Shown: in pieces, positions 17,846-24,616 of the stretch
How positions within the stretch are numbered: the stretch's first letter is position 1
How the letters are laid out: each line of letters begins with the position of its first letter
Assembly: GCA_020073215.1 (NCBI GenBank)
Contig: JAIQFO010000001.1
Location: 124,001 to 188,000 of the forward strand
From: Terriglobia bacterium
Lineage (GTDB): Bacteria; Acidobacteriota; Terriglobia; Terriglobales; Acidobacteriaceae
Reading direction: 5' to 3'
DNA: 64,000 bases
Position numbers and translations under genes: made by a program
Notes under the pieces: generated by a model
Seen by the model: only the letters and a program-made list of their open reading frames with translations
The model's database searches: none
What the model was told of the DNA's origin: nothing

Positions 17846-19378
17846 ATGCCCACCTTTGCCGCCATCGACATCGGTTCGAATTCCGTCCGGCTGAAGATCT
17901 CCCGCCTGCAGGCCGGTCGCCTGAAAGAGATCCATGAAGACCGCGAGGTCACTCGGTTGGGCGCAGGTGTCTTCGGCGGCGGATTGCTTGCGCCCGAATC
18001 AATGTCCCAGACCGTGCAGGTGTTGCGCCGTTTCAATCGTGCCATACAGGAATGCGGCGCCGATTCCGTAAGGGTGGTGGCCACGGCCGCCCTGCGCGAT
18101 GCCCGCAATTCGCGCACGTTTCAGGAGTGGGTGCGCTCCACGACCGGCTGGACGATCGAAATTATTTCCGGGCTCGAAGAGGCCCGCCTCATTCATCTCG
18201 GCATCGTCTCCGCCGGCCGCTTGGATGCCCGCAGTCTTCTGCTGGTAGATCTCGGGGGTGGCAGCTGCGAACTCACAGTTTCACGGCAAGGTCAGCTTCG
18301 GCATACGGTGAGCTTGCCGCTCGGGGCCGTGCGCCTGACCGGCGAATTCCTTAAACATGATCCGCCGCGCAAGGGAGAACTGAAGCGCCTACAGGAATTC
18401 GTGGCGCGAGAGATCACGCGCATCCAAGATCGCGTCAAGTCCGCGCGCGTGGGCGCTGTGATCGCCACCTCGGGAACCGCGGCCGCGCTGGTGGGCGCTG
18501 CCAACCGTTTAGCGCGTCCCAGAAAGAACCGCCCTGCCACCTACGCCACCGACGAAATGATCCGCCGCCTTGCCAACCAGATTACGCGCATGACCTTGGA
18601 GCAGCGGCGCAAGGTTCCCGGCATCGGCCCGCGCCGCGCTGAAATCATTTGTGCCGGAGCGGTCGTATATGCCGAGTTGCTGGAGCGCTGCCATCTTGCC
18701 GGTTTTCGCTATTCGGCGCTCGGTCTCCGCGACGGCATCCTGGCCCAAATGGCGGCCGATTACGATCGCAGCACCCGATCGGGCCGGGCCATTGAGTCGG
18801 AGCGCTGGGAGTCGATCAAGCGCGCCGTGGAACATTACCGCGTCGACCTGCATCATGCCCTGCATGTGCGCGACGCCGCCTTGCTGCTGTTTTCCTCGTT
18901 GAAGTCGGTACACCAGCTTCCCGCGGAATATCGCGAATGGCTGGCGGCTGCCGCCATGCTGTTCGAAGTGGGCGACTACGTGAACCGCAGCGGACATCAC
19001 CGCCACAGCTACTACATCATCGCCAACTCGGAAATTCTCGGATACACCCCACAGCAACGGCGGATCATCGGCTCGATCGCGCGCTATCTGGGGAAGTCGC
19101 GCCCCACAGCGGGCGAGGGTCCGATGAGCACCTTGAGTCCCGAGGAGCGGGAGAACGTAACCAAGGCGTCGGTCCTGCTCCGCATCGCGCGAGCGCTGAA
19201 TATGGGCAGAAGCCAGTCGGTCGGGAAAGTTGGAGTTTCGGCGCGCAACGGCCGGGTCACCATGAAGCTGACGCCGCGCGGAAAAGCCAGCGTGGACCTG
19301 GAAGTGTGGTCGATTGAGAAGGACCGCGACTACTTCCGCGAAGTCTTCGGCCGCGAGCTTTCCGTTGCCGCGGCGTGA
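17846..19378 (+). CDS. ppx: Exopolyphosphatase / guanosine pentaphosphatase (Ppx/GppA family)
   Basis: Acts on polyphosphate and/or pppGpp. The sugar-kinase/Hsp70-type phosphate loop DIGSNSVRL is at residues 8-16 and the second phosphate motif DLGGGSCEL near 137-145, with the catalytic Glu expected in EEARLI near 115. A C-terminal HD-like helical domain (about residues 320-500) includes DLHHALHVRDAALLLF and RSGHHRHSYY, as in long Ppx proteins. Length 510 matches the two-domain type. Its last 49 nt overlap the convergent sixA gene. Together with ppk on the opposite strand it forms a polyphosphate turnover set. Confidence 0.92.
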   Translation: MPTFAAIDIGSNSVRLKISRLQAGRLKEIHEDREVTRLGAGVFGGGLLAPESMSQTVQVLRRFNRAIQECGADSVRVVATAALRDARNSRTFQEWVRSTTGWTIEIISGLEEARLIHLGIVSAGRLDARSLLLVDLGGGSCELTVSRQGQLRHTVSLPLGAVRLTGEFLKHDPPRKGELKRLQEFVAREITRIQDRVKSARVGAVIATSGTAAALVGAANRLARPRKNRPATYATDEMIRRLANQITRMTLEQRRKVPGIGPRRAEIICAGAVVYAELLERCHLAGFRYSALGLRDGILAQMAADYDRSTRSGRAIESERWESIKRAVEHYRVDLHHALHVRDAALLLFSSLKSVHQLPAEYREWLAAAAMLFEVGDYVNRSGHHRHSYYIIANSEILGYTPQQRRIIGSIARYLGKSRPTAGEGPMSTLSPEERENVTKASVLLRIARALNMGRSQSVGKVGVSARNGRVTMKLTPRGKASVDLEVWSIEKDRDYFREVFGRELSVAAA

Positions 19379-19860
19379 AGCGTGCGCAGGATCCGGGGCG
19401 TGATGCACCAGCTCAGCGACCCGGAATTGCGCCGCATTTCGACTTTCGCCACCGCCCCTTTCTTGAGCTCAACCACGGCTTCGCATCCACTGTCGCTGAT
19501 CACGCGTCCCAGGAATTCGCGGAGGTTCGGGTTATGCCCCACCAGCAGCACGGCGTCTTGGCGGGCATACTTTTCCAGCATCTTCTGAAAATCCGAGAAG
19601 CTTGCTTGCGGACGCAGCGCGTTTTCCTTGACCAGCTTGCCTTCGTGTCCCATTTCGTTTCCCACCAGCGCCGCGGTTTGCGTGGAGCGCTTGAGTGGGC
19701 TGGAGACGATGGCTTCCACCTGCACGCCCAGCGCGGCCAGCGCGCGGCCGATATATCCGCATTGCTCGATGCCGTCTTTATCGAGGCCGCGCTTTTCATC
19801 CTTCTTGGCGCTGCTCAAGGTTTGCCCAGCACTGGCGTGGCGCAAAAAATAGAGAAACAT
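19330..19860 (-). CDS. sixA: SixA-like phosphohistidine phosphatase (histidine phosphatase family)
   Basis: Small phosphatase whose catalytic His lies in the N-terminal RHASAG motif (residues 6-11), with the second pair in VVSSPLKRSTQTA (about 50-62; printed frame reads IVSSPLKRS) and VGHNPNLREF (about 108-117). SixA removes phosphate from histidine of signalling phosphorelay domains. The start at 19860 gives the normal SixA N-terminus; an ATG at 19884 adds 8 residues. The C-terminal 16 codons overlap the end of ppx on the other strand; the catalytic core ends before the overlap. Downstream of ppk in the same direction, a common arrangement for sixA in other phyla. Confidence 0.88.
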   Translation of the reverse strand: MFLYFLRHASAGQTLSSAKKDEKRGLDKDGIEQCGYIGRALAALGVQVEAIVSSPLKRSTQTAALVGNEMGHEGKLVKENALRPQASFSDFQKMLEKYARQDAVLLVGHNPNLREFLGRVISDSGCEAVVELKKGAVAKVEMRRNSGSLSWCITPRILRTLHAAATESSRPKTSRK

Positions 19861-19911
19861 TTGAAGTGATGATTCCTTTCCCATCAGAGCGCGTGTTCAG
19901 CAGGCCGTGCG

Positions 19912-22116
19912 TCAGGATATCGTTTTCGAGATACCCTTTAGCGCCCGCCCCAGCAAGGTTCGTCCGCTCGAAACCCGCTGCCGAGACGACCGGTGAGGGA
20001 CCGCCGCGGGTATCTCTTCCGGCGTCTTGCTGCCTTCCGCCAAGGCAATCAAGAAATCCTGGGCACAGAAGGCGGAAGCGCCTCGCGGAGGCCTCTTGCC
20101 GCGTCCTTTCGGCGATTGCCAGGGACGCAGGTAGCGGCCGTCCTTTTGCAGAAATCGCGATTTCACATTGTCGGCGAGACAGGCCGCCAGAATCTCATGC
20201 ACCACGCGGTCGCGCAAGAGCGGGTTCTTGAGCGGGAACAAGACTTCGACGCGCCCGTGCAGATTGCGATTCATCCAATCGGCGCTGCCGACGTAAACTT
20301 CCGGCTCGCCGCCGTTCTCGAAGTAAAAGATCCGGCTGTGCTCCAGGAACCGCCCCAGGATGCTGCGCACGCGGATGCGGTCACTGAGGCCGCGCACCCC
20401 CGGCCGCAGCGCGCACATACCCCGCACGAGCAGCTCAATCTCCACCCCGGCCTGCGAAGCACGGTACAAAGCCTGGATGATATGCACGTCGAGCAGGGCG
20501 TTCATCTTGGCGATAATGCGTGCTGGTCGCCCCATCCGCGCATGCTCGGCCTCGCGCTCAATCAGACTCATGCACTTTTCCGCCAAATCCAGCGGCGCTA
20601 CCATAAGCGGCCCGTAGCCTGGATGTTCCGCGTAGGCGGTCAGAAAACTGAAAACATCGTGCACCGCGCGCGTGATCTCCGGGTCGGCCGTAAGCAGGCT
20701 GAGATCGGTATAGATGCGGGCTGTCGTGGCATTGTAGTTTCCCGTGCCCAGGTGCGCGTATTGGCGAGTCACTCCATCCGGATCGCGCCGCACCAGCAGA
20801 CAAAGCTTGCAGTGTGTCTTCAACGCGACCAGCCCGTGAAAGACCTGCACTCCTGAATCTTCCAGATCGCGCGCCCAGCGGATGTTCGACGCTTCATCGA
20901 AGCGCGCTTTCAGCTCGACCACCGCCGTGACTTCCTTGTGTGCCGCCGCCGCCATCAGCGCCTGAACCACCTGCGAATGCTCGCCCGTACGGTACAGCGT
21001 CTGCTTGATCGAGAGCACACGCTCGTCCTCGGCCGCCGCCTGAACGAACGACAGAACCGCATCGTAAGAATCGTAAGGATGGTGCAGCAGAATGTCGTGC
21101 CGGCGCAGTTCCTCAAACAGATCGTGCGACTTCGCGGTCAGCCGCAGCTCTCGCGGCACATAGGCGTGAAACTTCAAGTCCGGCCGCGCCGCTCCATCGT
21201 AAATGTTGAATAGCCGCGAAAGATTTACTGGGCCGTTGACCTGAAAAATCTGCCAGGGCTCGAGTTCGAACACCGTGCCCAGCCGCTCGATGATCTCGGG
21301 GTTGGCCTCGGACTCGATCTCCATCCGCACCGCGTCGCCCTTGCGGCGGTTGTGCAATTCCTCGCGCACCGATTCCAGCAGACTGCGCGACTCTTCTTCC
21401 TGCAGATATAGGTTGCTGTTGCGGGTGACGCGGAAGGCGGCGGAAGAAACGATGTCGTAGCCCTTGTACATCCGCGCCGCATGATGGAGGACCAGGTCGG
21501 CAAGAAAAATGAAATCGATAGTTCCCGGCGACGGCAGGCGGACCAGTCGCGGCAGAGCCCGCGGAACGGTGACGACTCCGGTATAAGTTAGCGAAGACCG
21601 GCGGCGGCGGCGCAGCAACAGCGCTACGCACAGCGCCTTGTTGATCACCCGAGGAAAGGGATGCGCCGGGTCGACCGTGACCGGTGTCAGCAATGGATCG
21701 AGCTCCCGTTCGCAGTAGGCATCCACGAACGCCAGCGCCTCGCTGTCCAGTTCGTCGATGCCCAGGACGCGAATTCCCTGCTCCGCCAGTTCCGGCCGCA
21801 GGCGGTCGTTCCAGCAGGAATATTGTTCTTCGACGAACTCGTGGGTCGCTTCTTTGATCAGCTCCCGCTCCTCCACCATGGTGAGTCCGTCGGGAGTGGT
21901 GGAGTTGTGGCCGTCTTCCAGTTGCTGCAACAGGCCGCCCACGCGCACTTCAAAAAATTCGTCCAAATTGCTGGCGGAGATAGCCAGAAACTTCACCCGT
22001 TCGAGCAACGGATTGCGCGGATCCCCGGCTTCTTCCAGTACCCGCCCATTAAATTTCAGCCACGACGCTTCGCGGTTAAGGAGCGTGGCGTGGTTGTTCA
22101 GAGTTGCTCGAACCAT
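19912..22116 (-). CDS. ppk: Polyphosphate kinase 1
   Basis: Makes polyphosphate from ATP and the reverse. The N-terminal PPK1 signature reads NREASWLKFNGRVLEEA then FLAISASNLDEFFEVRVGG. The catalytic His pair is in ALKTHCKLCLL (His near residue 434) and RQYAHLGTGNYN (His near 453), closely matching E. coli positions. ATG 22116 gives the normal N-terminus; the longer frame upstream to 22209 runs through a palindromic repeat and is not coding. Length 734 is typical (about 690-740). It lies downstream of pstS on the minus strand, with repeats and a likely terminator between them. Confidence 0.95.
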   Translation of the reverse strand: MVRATLNNHATLLNREASWLKFNGRVLEEAGDPRNPLLERVKFLAISASNLDEFFEVRVGGLLQQLEDGHNSTTPDGLTMVEERELIKEATHEFVEEQYSCWNDRLRPELAEQGIRVLGIDELDSEALAFVDAYCERELDPLLTPVTVDPAHPFPRVINKALCVALLLRRRRRSSLTYTGVVTVPRALPRLVRLPSPGTIDFIFLADLVLHHAARMYKGYDIVSSAAFRVTRNSNLYLQEEESRSLLESVREELHNRRKGDAVRMEIESEANPEIIERLGTVFELEPWQIFQVNGPVNLSRLFNIYDGAARPDLKFHAYVPRELRLTAKSHDLFEELRRHDILLHHPYDSYDAVLSFVQAAAEDERVLSIKQTLYRTGEHSQVVQALMAAAAHKEVTAVVELKARFDEASNIRWARDLEDSGVQVFHGLVALKTHCKLCLLVRRDPDGVTRQYAHLGTGNYNATTARIYTDLSLLTADPEITRAVHDVFSFLTAYAEHPGYGPLMVAPLDLAEKCMSLIEREAEHARMGRPARIIAKMNALLDVHIIQALYRASQAGVEIELLVRGMCALRPGVRGLSDRIRVRSILGRFLEHSRIFYFENGGEPEVYVGSADWMNRNLHGRVEVLFPLKNPLLRDRVVHEILAACLADNVKSRFLQKDGRYLRPWQSPKGRGKRPPRGASAFCAQDFLIALAEGSKTPEEIPAAVPHRSSRQRVSSGRTLLGRALKGISKTIS

Positions 22117-22159
22117 GATTGAGGAACCATGTTTATCGAATGGGTATTTGCCGCCGACA

Positions 22160-22255
22160 GTAGCACCGCCGTCCCGGCGGCTGTCCGGCGGGCGTCCCAC
22201 CCGCCGCACCGAGGGCGAGACGCCCTCGGGACAGGCGGCAGGATGCCGGCGCTAC
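22160..22255. repeat. GTAGCRCCGCCG element (family 3 large form), copy 1
   Basis: A GC-rich array of stems: GTAGCACCGCCG ... CCGGCGCTAC at the edges, CCGCCG/CGGCGG and CCGAGGGCG/CGCCCTCGG (22209-22217 and 22221-22229) inside. About 70 nt of it is nearly identical to 42584-42655. It lies in the 419-bp gap between ppk and pstS. Confidence 0.75.
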
Positions 22256-22294
22256 GGTAGTCACTACCGGTCGCGTACCAACTTGCCAATCAGG

Positions 22295-22376
22295 TCATCC
22301 GATGATCCGGTATCGAGTCATCGAAAATCCGCCGGGAACTTTGGCTTCGATTACCCGATGGCCAAACGATAGATGA
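22295..22376. repeat. Word hairpin F: TCATCGA-type arms between pstS and ppk
   Basis: Arms 22295-22325 and 22346-22376 are inverted with about 20 of 31 positions matching; both ends of the stem (TCATC/GATGA and TCGAA/TTCGA) are exact. The arms are rich in the word (G)ATC(C)GA/TCATCGA. This is the weakest of the six word hairpins. Confidence 0.5.
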
Positions 22377-22479
22377 GGGCGTCAACAATGCAGGATACGA
22401 CCCGATGACATCCAACTCCAACAACGGACAAGCAGTACCCGGCGGCACATTCAACCCGGGAATAGTATACCAAGACGCG

Positions 22480-22513
22480 AAAAGGGCGCCGGTCCATTGC
22501 CCCAGCACCCTTT
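22480..22513 (-). terminator. Likely intrinsic terminator of pstS
   Basis: On the minus strand AAGGGTGCTGG, a 9-nt loop and CCGGCGCCCTT form an 11-bp stem with two G-U pairs, followed by TTTT. It begins about 23 nt after the pstS stop codon. This would separate pstS from ppk transcription. Confidence 0.65.
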
Positions 22514-22535
22514 AGTTCGTTCTCGGCAACGGACG

Positions 22536-23576
22536 TTACTGGATCTTTTGAATCGTCGCCTTCTCCATCTCAGCCAAGTTCTGGGGAAGCTTGGCATAGT
22601 CCAGATTCTCCACCATTTGCTGCCCATCGTTGAGCATCCAGTTGAGAAAATCTACCGTGATCTTGCGTTTGCCCGCATCCTTCCAACGCGTGGGAACCAG
22701 CAGATAGGTGAAACTCGCGATGGGGTAGGCTTCCTTGCCCGGAGCGTTGGTGATGGAGACGCGGAAATCGCCCGGCGTGAACTTGGCCGCCGCCGCGGCT
22801 GACGTGGTGGATGCCAGACTGGCCTTGATGAAGTTCCCGGCGGCGTTCTCCACCACGCCAAACGGAACTTTGTTTTGCAGCGCGTAGATCAGCTCCACAT
22901 AGCCGATGGAGCCGTCCGTCTGGCGGACCATGCCCGTCACGCCTTCATTGCCCTTGCCACCGAGTCCAACCGGCCACTTGACGGAGGTATTGCTGCCGAC
23001 GCTCGACTTCCACTCGGGGCTGACCTTGGAAAGGTAATCGGTCCACACGAAGGTGGTACCGCTACCGTCAGAACGATGGATCACCACGATTTCCGTGTCG
23101 GGAAGCTTCACGCCGGGATTGGCTTTTGCGATGGCCGGGTCGTTCCACTTGGAAATCTTGCCCAGATAGATCCCGGCGAGCGCCTGCGGCGTGAACTTCA
23201 ATTCCGCCGTGATCCCTTTAATGTTATACGAGGGCACCACGGAGCCCAGCACGGTCGGCAGTTGCACGAAGGGTACGGGAATTTGCTTTACCAGTTCGTC
23301 CTTGAGAGGCATATCGCTGGCACCGAAATCCACGGTGCCTGCTTTAAGTTGGTTGATGCCCCCACCGCTCCCAATCGACTGGTAGTTGATCTGCACGTCC
23401 GGGTGCAGCTTGTTGTATTCGCTGAACCACTTGGAATAGATGGGATACGGAAAGGTGGCGCCCGCTCCGTTCAACGTGGTCTGCGCCATCACGGGCAGCG
23501 CCAAGGCAAGACCTGCGAACAACAGCGTGATGCGAGGTATCAGACGTATCACCAGACGAGTCCTCCGCGTGTTCAA
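22536..23576 (-). CDS. pstS: Periplasmic phosphate-binding protein PstS
   Basis: High-affinity phosphate receptor of the Pst system. A signal peptide covers about residues 1-32 (twin Arg-rich n-region, h-region LLFAGLALALPVMA). The mature protein begins TLNGAGATFPYPIYSKW, and phosphate-contact motifs follow: SIGSGGGINQL (about 68), DFGASDMPL (about 84) and HRSDGSGTTFVWTDYL (about 165). Length 346 is typical. It is separated from pstCAB-phoU by about 8 kb of polyphosphate and kinase genes but shares the same kind of upstream repeat (23610-23627). Confidence 0.96.
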   Translation of the reverse strand: MNTRRTRLVIRLIPRITLLFAGLALALPVMAQTTLNGAGATFPYPIYSKWFSEYNKLHPDVQINYQSIGSGGGINQLKAGTVDFGASDMPLKDELVKQIPVPFVQLPTVLGSVVPSYNIKGITAELKFTPQALAGIYLGKISKWNDPAIAKANPGVKLPDTEIVVIHRSDGSGTTFVWTDYLSKVSPEWKSSVGSNTSVKWPVGLGGKGNEGVTGMVRQTDGSIGYVELIYALQNKVPFGVVENAAGNFIKASLASTTSAAAAAKFTPGDFRVSITNAPGKEAYPIASFTYLLVPTRWKDAGKRKITVDFLNWMLNDGQQMVENLDYAKLPQNLAEMEKATIQKIQ

Positions 23577-23609
23577 TTTAGTTGCGCAATCTTGTTTTAT
23601 GGGTGAAGT

Positions 23610-23627
23610 GTTAAAGAGAGGTTACAG
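23610..23627 (-). promoter_or_regulatory. Candidate Pho box and promoter upstream of pstS
   Basis: On the coding (minus) strand CTGTAAC and CTTTAAC are 4 nt apart (11-bp period). Nine nt further is ATAAAA/CATAAA, a fair -10 box at the distance expected when the second Pho repeat replaces the -35. The repeat ends 33 nt before the ATG. The pstC upstream repeat is the same with the two half-site variants swapped. Confidence 0.68.
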
Positions 23628-23668
23628 CGCGGTGAATTTCTGATGAACGCACTTGGTTTTGCAGGTAC

Positions 23669-24544
23669 CTAGCGGCTGGCACGCTGGTCCAGCCGCGCCA
23701 GTTCCCGGCCAAATAGCGCGTTGTGGGGAAAGTCTCGCTGCAACGCCAGCAGGGTCTCGCGAGCGCGCGGCAACTCTTTCTCGCGGACGTAGGCGATGGC
23801 CAGCAGGATGCGCGCGAATGGAGCGAGCAGATGGCCTCGCTCTGCGGTCGTCTGGAGCTCGGCAATGCCGCCAGCCTTATCCCCCGACACGCCTCCGAGG
23901 CGCAGAACCCAGCGCACCGGAGCGGCCATCGATCCAATGATGTAACGGCTGACGCCGCCGGCCAGGTGAGCGTCGTAGCAATCAGGATCCGCCGCGAGCA
24001 GTTGCTGAGCCCAGGCTGTCGCCTCCTTCGTGTAGTGTAACGACGCCATATTGCGCTTTTCGATCAGCGCAGCGTAGTCAGAGCGCAAGCCATTAGAAAG
24101 AGTCATCGCCAGAAGCGCGTCGCTGTCGCGGGAGTCCCGGCTGAGCCGGACCTTTGCCAACTGCTCCGTGCGGTTGAGTTGCTGCTCGAAACGGGCGCGT
24201 TGTTGCGGGTCGGCCGCATATTTCTTCCGCGCCCCGAAAACCGAGTCGTCTTCGTAGAACTGCGCTTCGAGCACGCCCAGCCGGCTGAATTCCGCAAACA
24301 AGATGCCAGCCGCCTCGCTCGCTGGCCCCATGGGATTCTCGGGGTTCACCTTTTCCCACGATTCGAAATCTCTTTGCGCGCCGGTAAAATTCAGATCGTA
24401 GAGCTGGCGGAATCCGTGGTCGAGACCCGCGGACTCCGTTTTCGTCGCCTGAGCCCCGTCCAACGCCAGCAGACAAGCGATCGCGAGGCAGAGCCCCTTC
24501 CCTCTGAGGTGTCCGAAAAACCGGGTTGGTCGCTGTTTGCCCAT
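23669..24544 (-). CDS. Exported TPR-like protein of unknown function
   Basis: 291 residues with a signal peptide (about 1-34, h-region GLCLAIACLLALDGAQA). The mature part is helical with TPR-like spacing: residues 40-75 (GFRQLYDLNFTGAQRDFESW), 160-200 and a final region 215-285 (LAPFARILLAIAYVREKELP). No catalytic motif is seen. It is the first gene of a minus-strand run that continues with pstS, ppk and sixA. The gap to pstS is 92 nt and contains the candidate pstS promoter, so co-transcription is doubtful. Confidence 0.75.
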   Translation of the reverse strand: MGKQRPTRFFGHLRGKGLCLAIACLLALDGAQATKTESAGLDHGFRQLYDLNFTGAQRDFESWEKVNPENPMGPASEAAGILFAEFSRLGVLEAQFYEDDSVFGARKKYAADPQQRARFEQQLNRTEQLAKVRLSRDSRDSDALLAMTLSNGLRSDYAALIEKRNMASLHYTKEATAWAQQLLAADPDCYDAHLAGGVSRYIIGSMAAPVRWVLRLGGVSGDKAGGIAELQTTAERGHLLAPFARILLAIAYVREKELPRARETLLALQRDFPHNALFGRELARLDQRASR

Positions 24545-24582
24545 GGTTCCACTCTCATGTTAGATGAGGATCGCTAGACGAT

Positions 24583-24600
24583 ATGTCACAAATGTGTCAT
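24583..24600 (+). promoter_or_regulatory. Weak candidate Pho-box-like repeat
   Basis: ATGTCAC and GTGTCAT are 4 nt apart (11-bp period) in the 72-bp space between the divergent TPR and GH15 genes. The half-sites look like the E. coli CTGTCAT, and differ from the T(G/T)TAAC half-sites at pstS and pstC. It ends only 16 nt before the GH15 ATG, close for a normal promoter. Confidence 0.3.
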
Positions 24601-24616
24601 TTTCTGGCAAACTTGC

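Noticed and set aside
22117..22209. N-terminal extension of ppk
   Set aside because: The extra codons run through a palindromic repeat, and the family N-terminus begins at ATG 22116.
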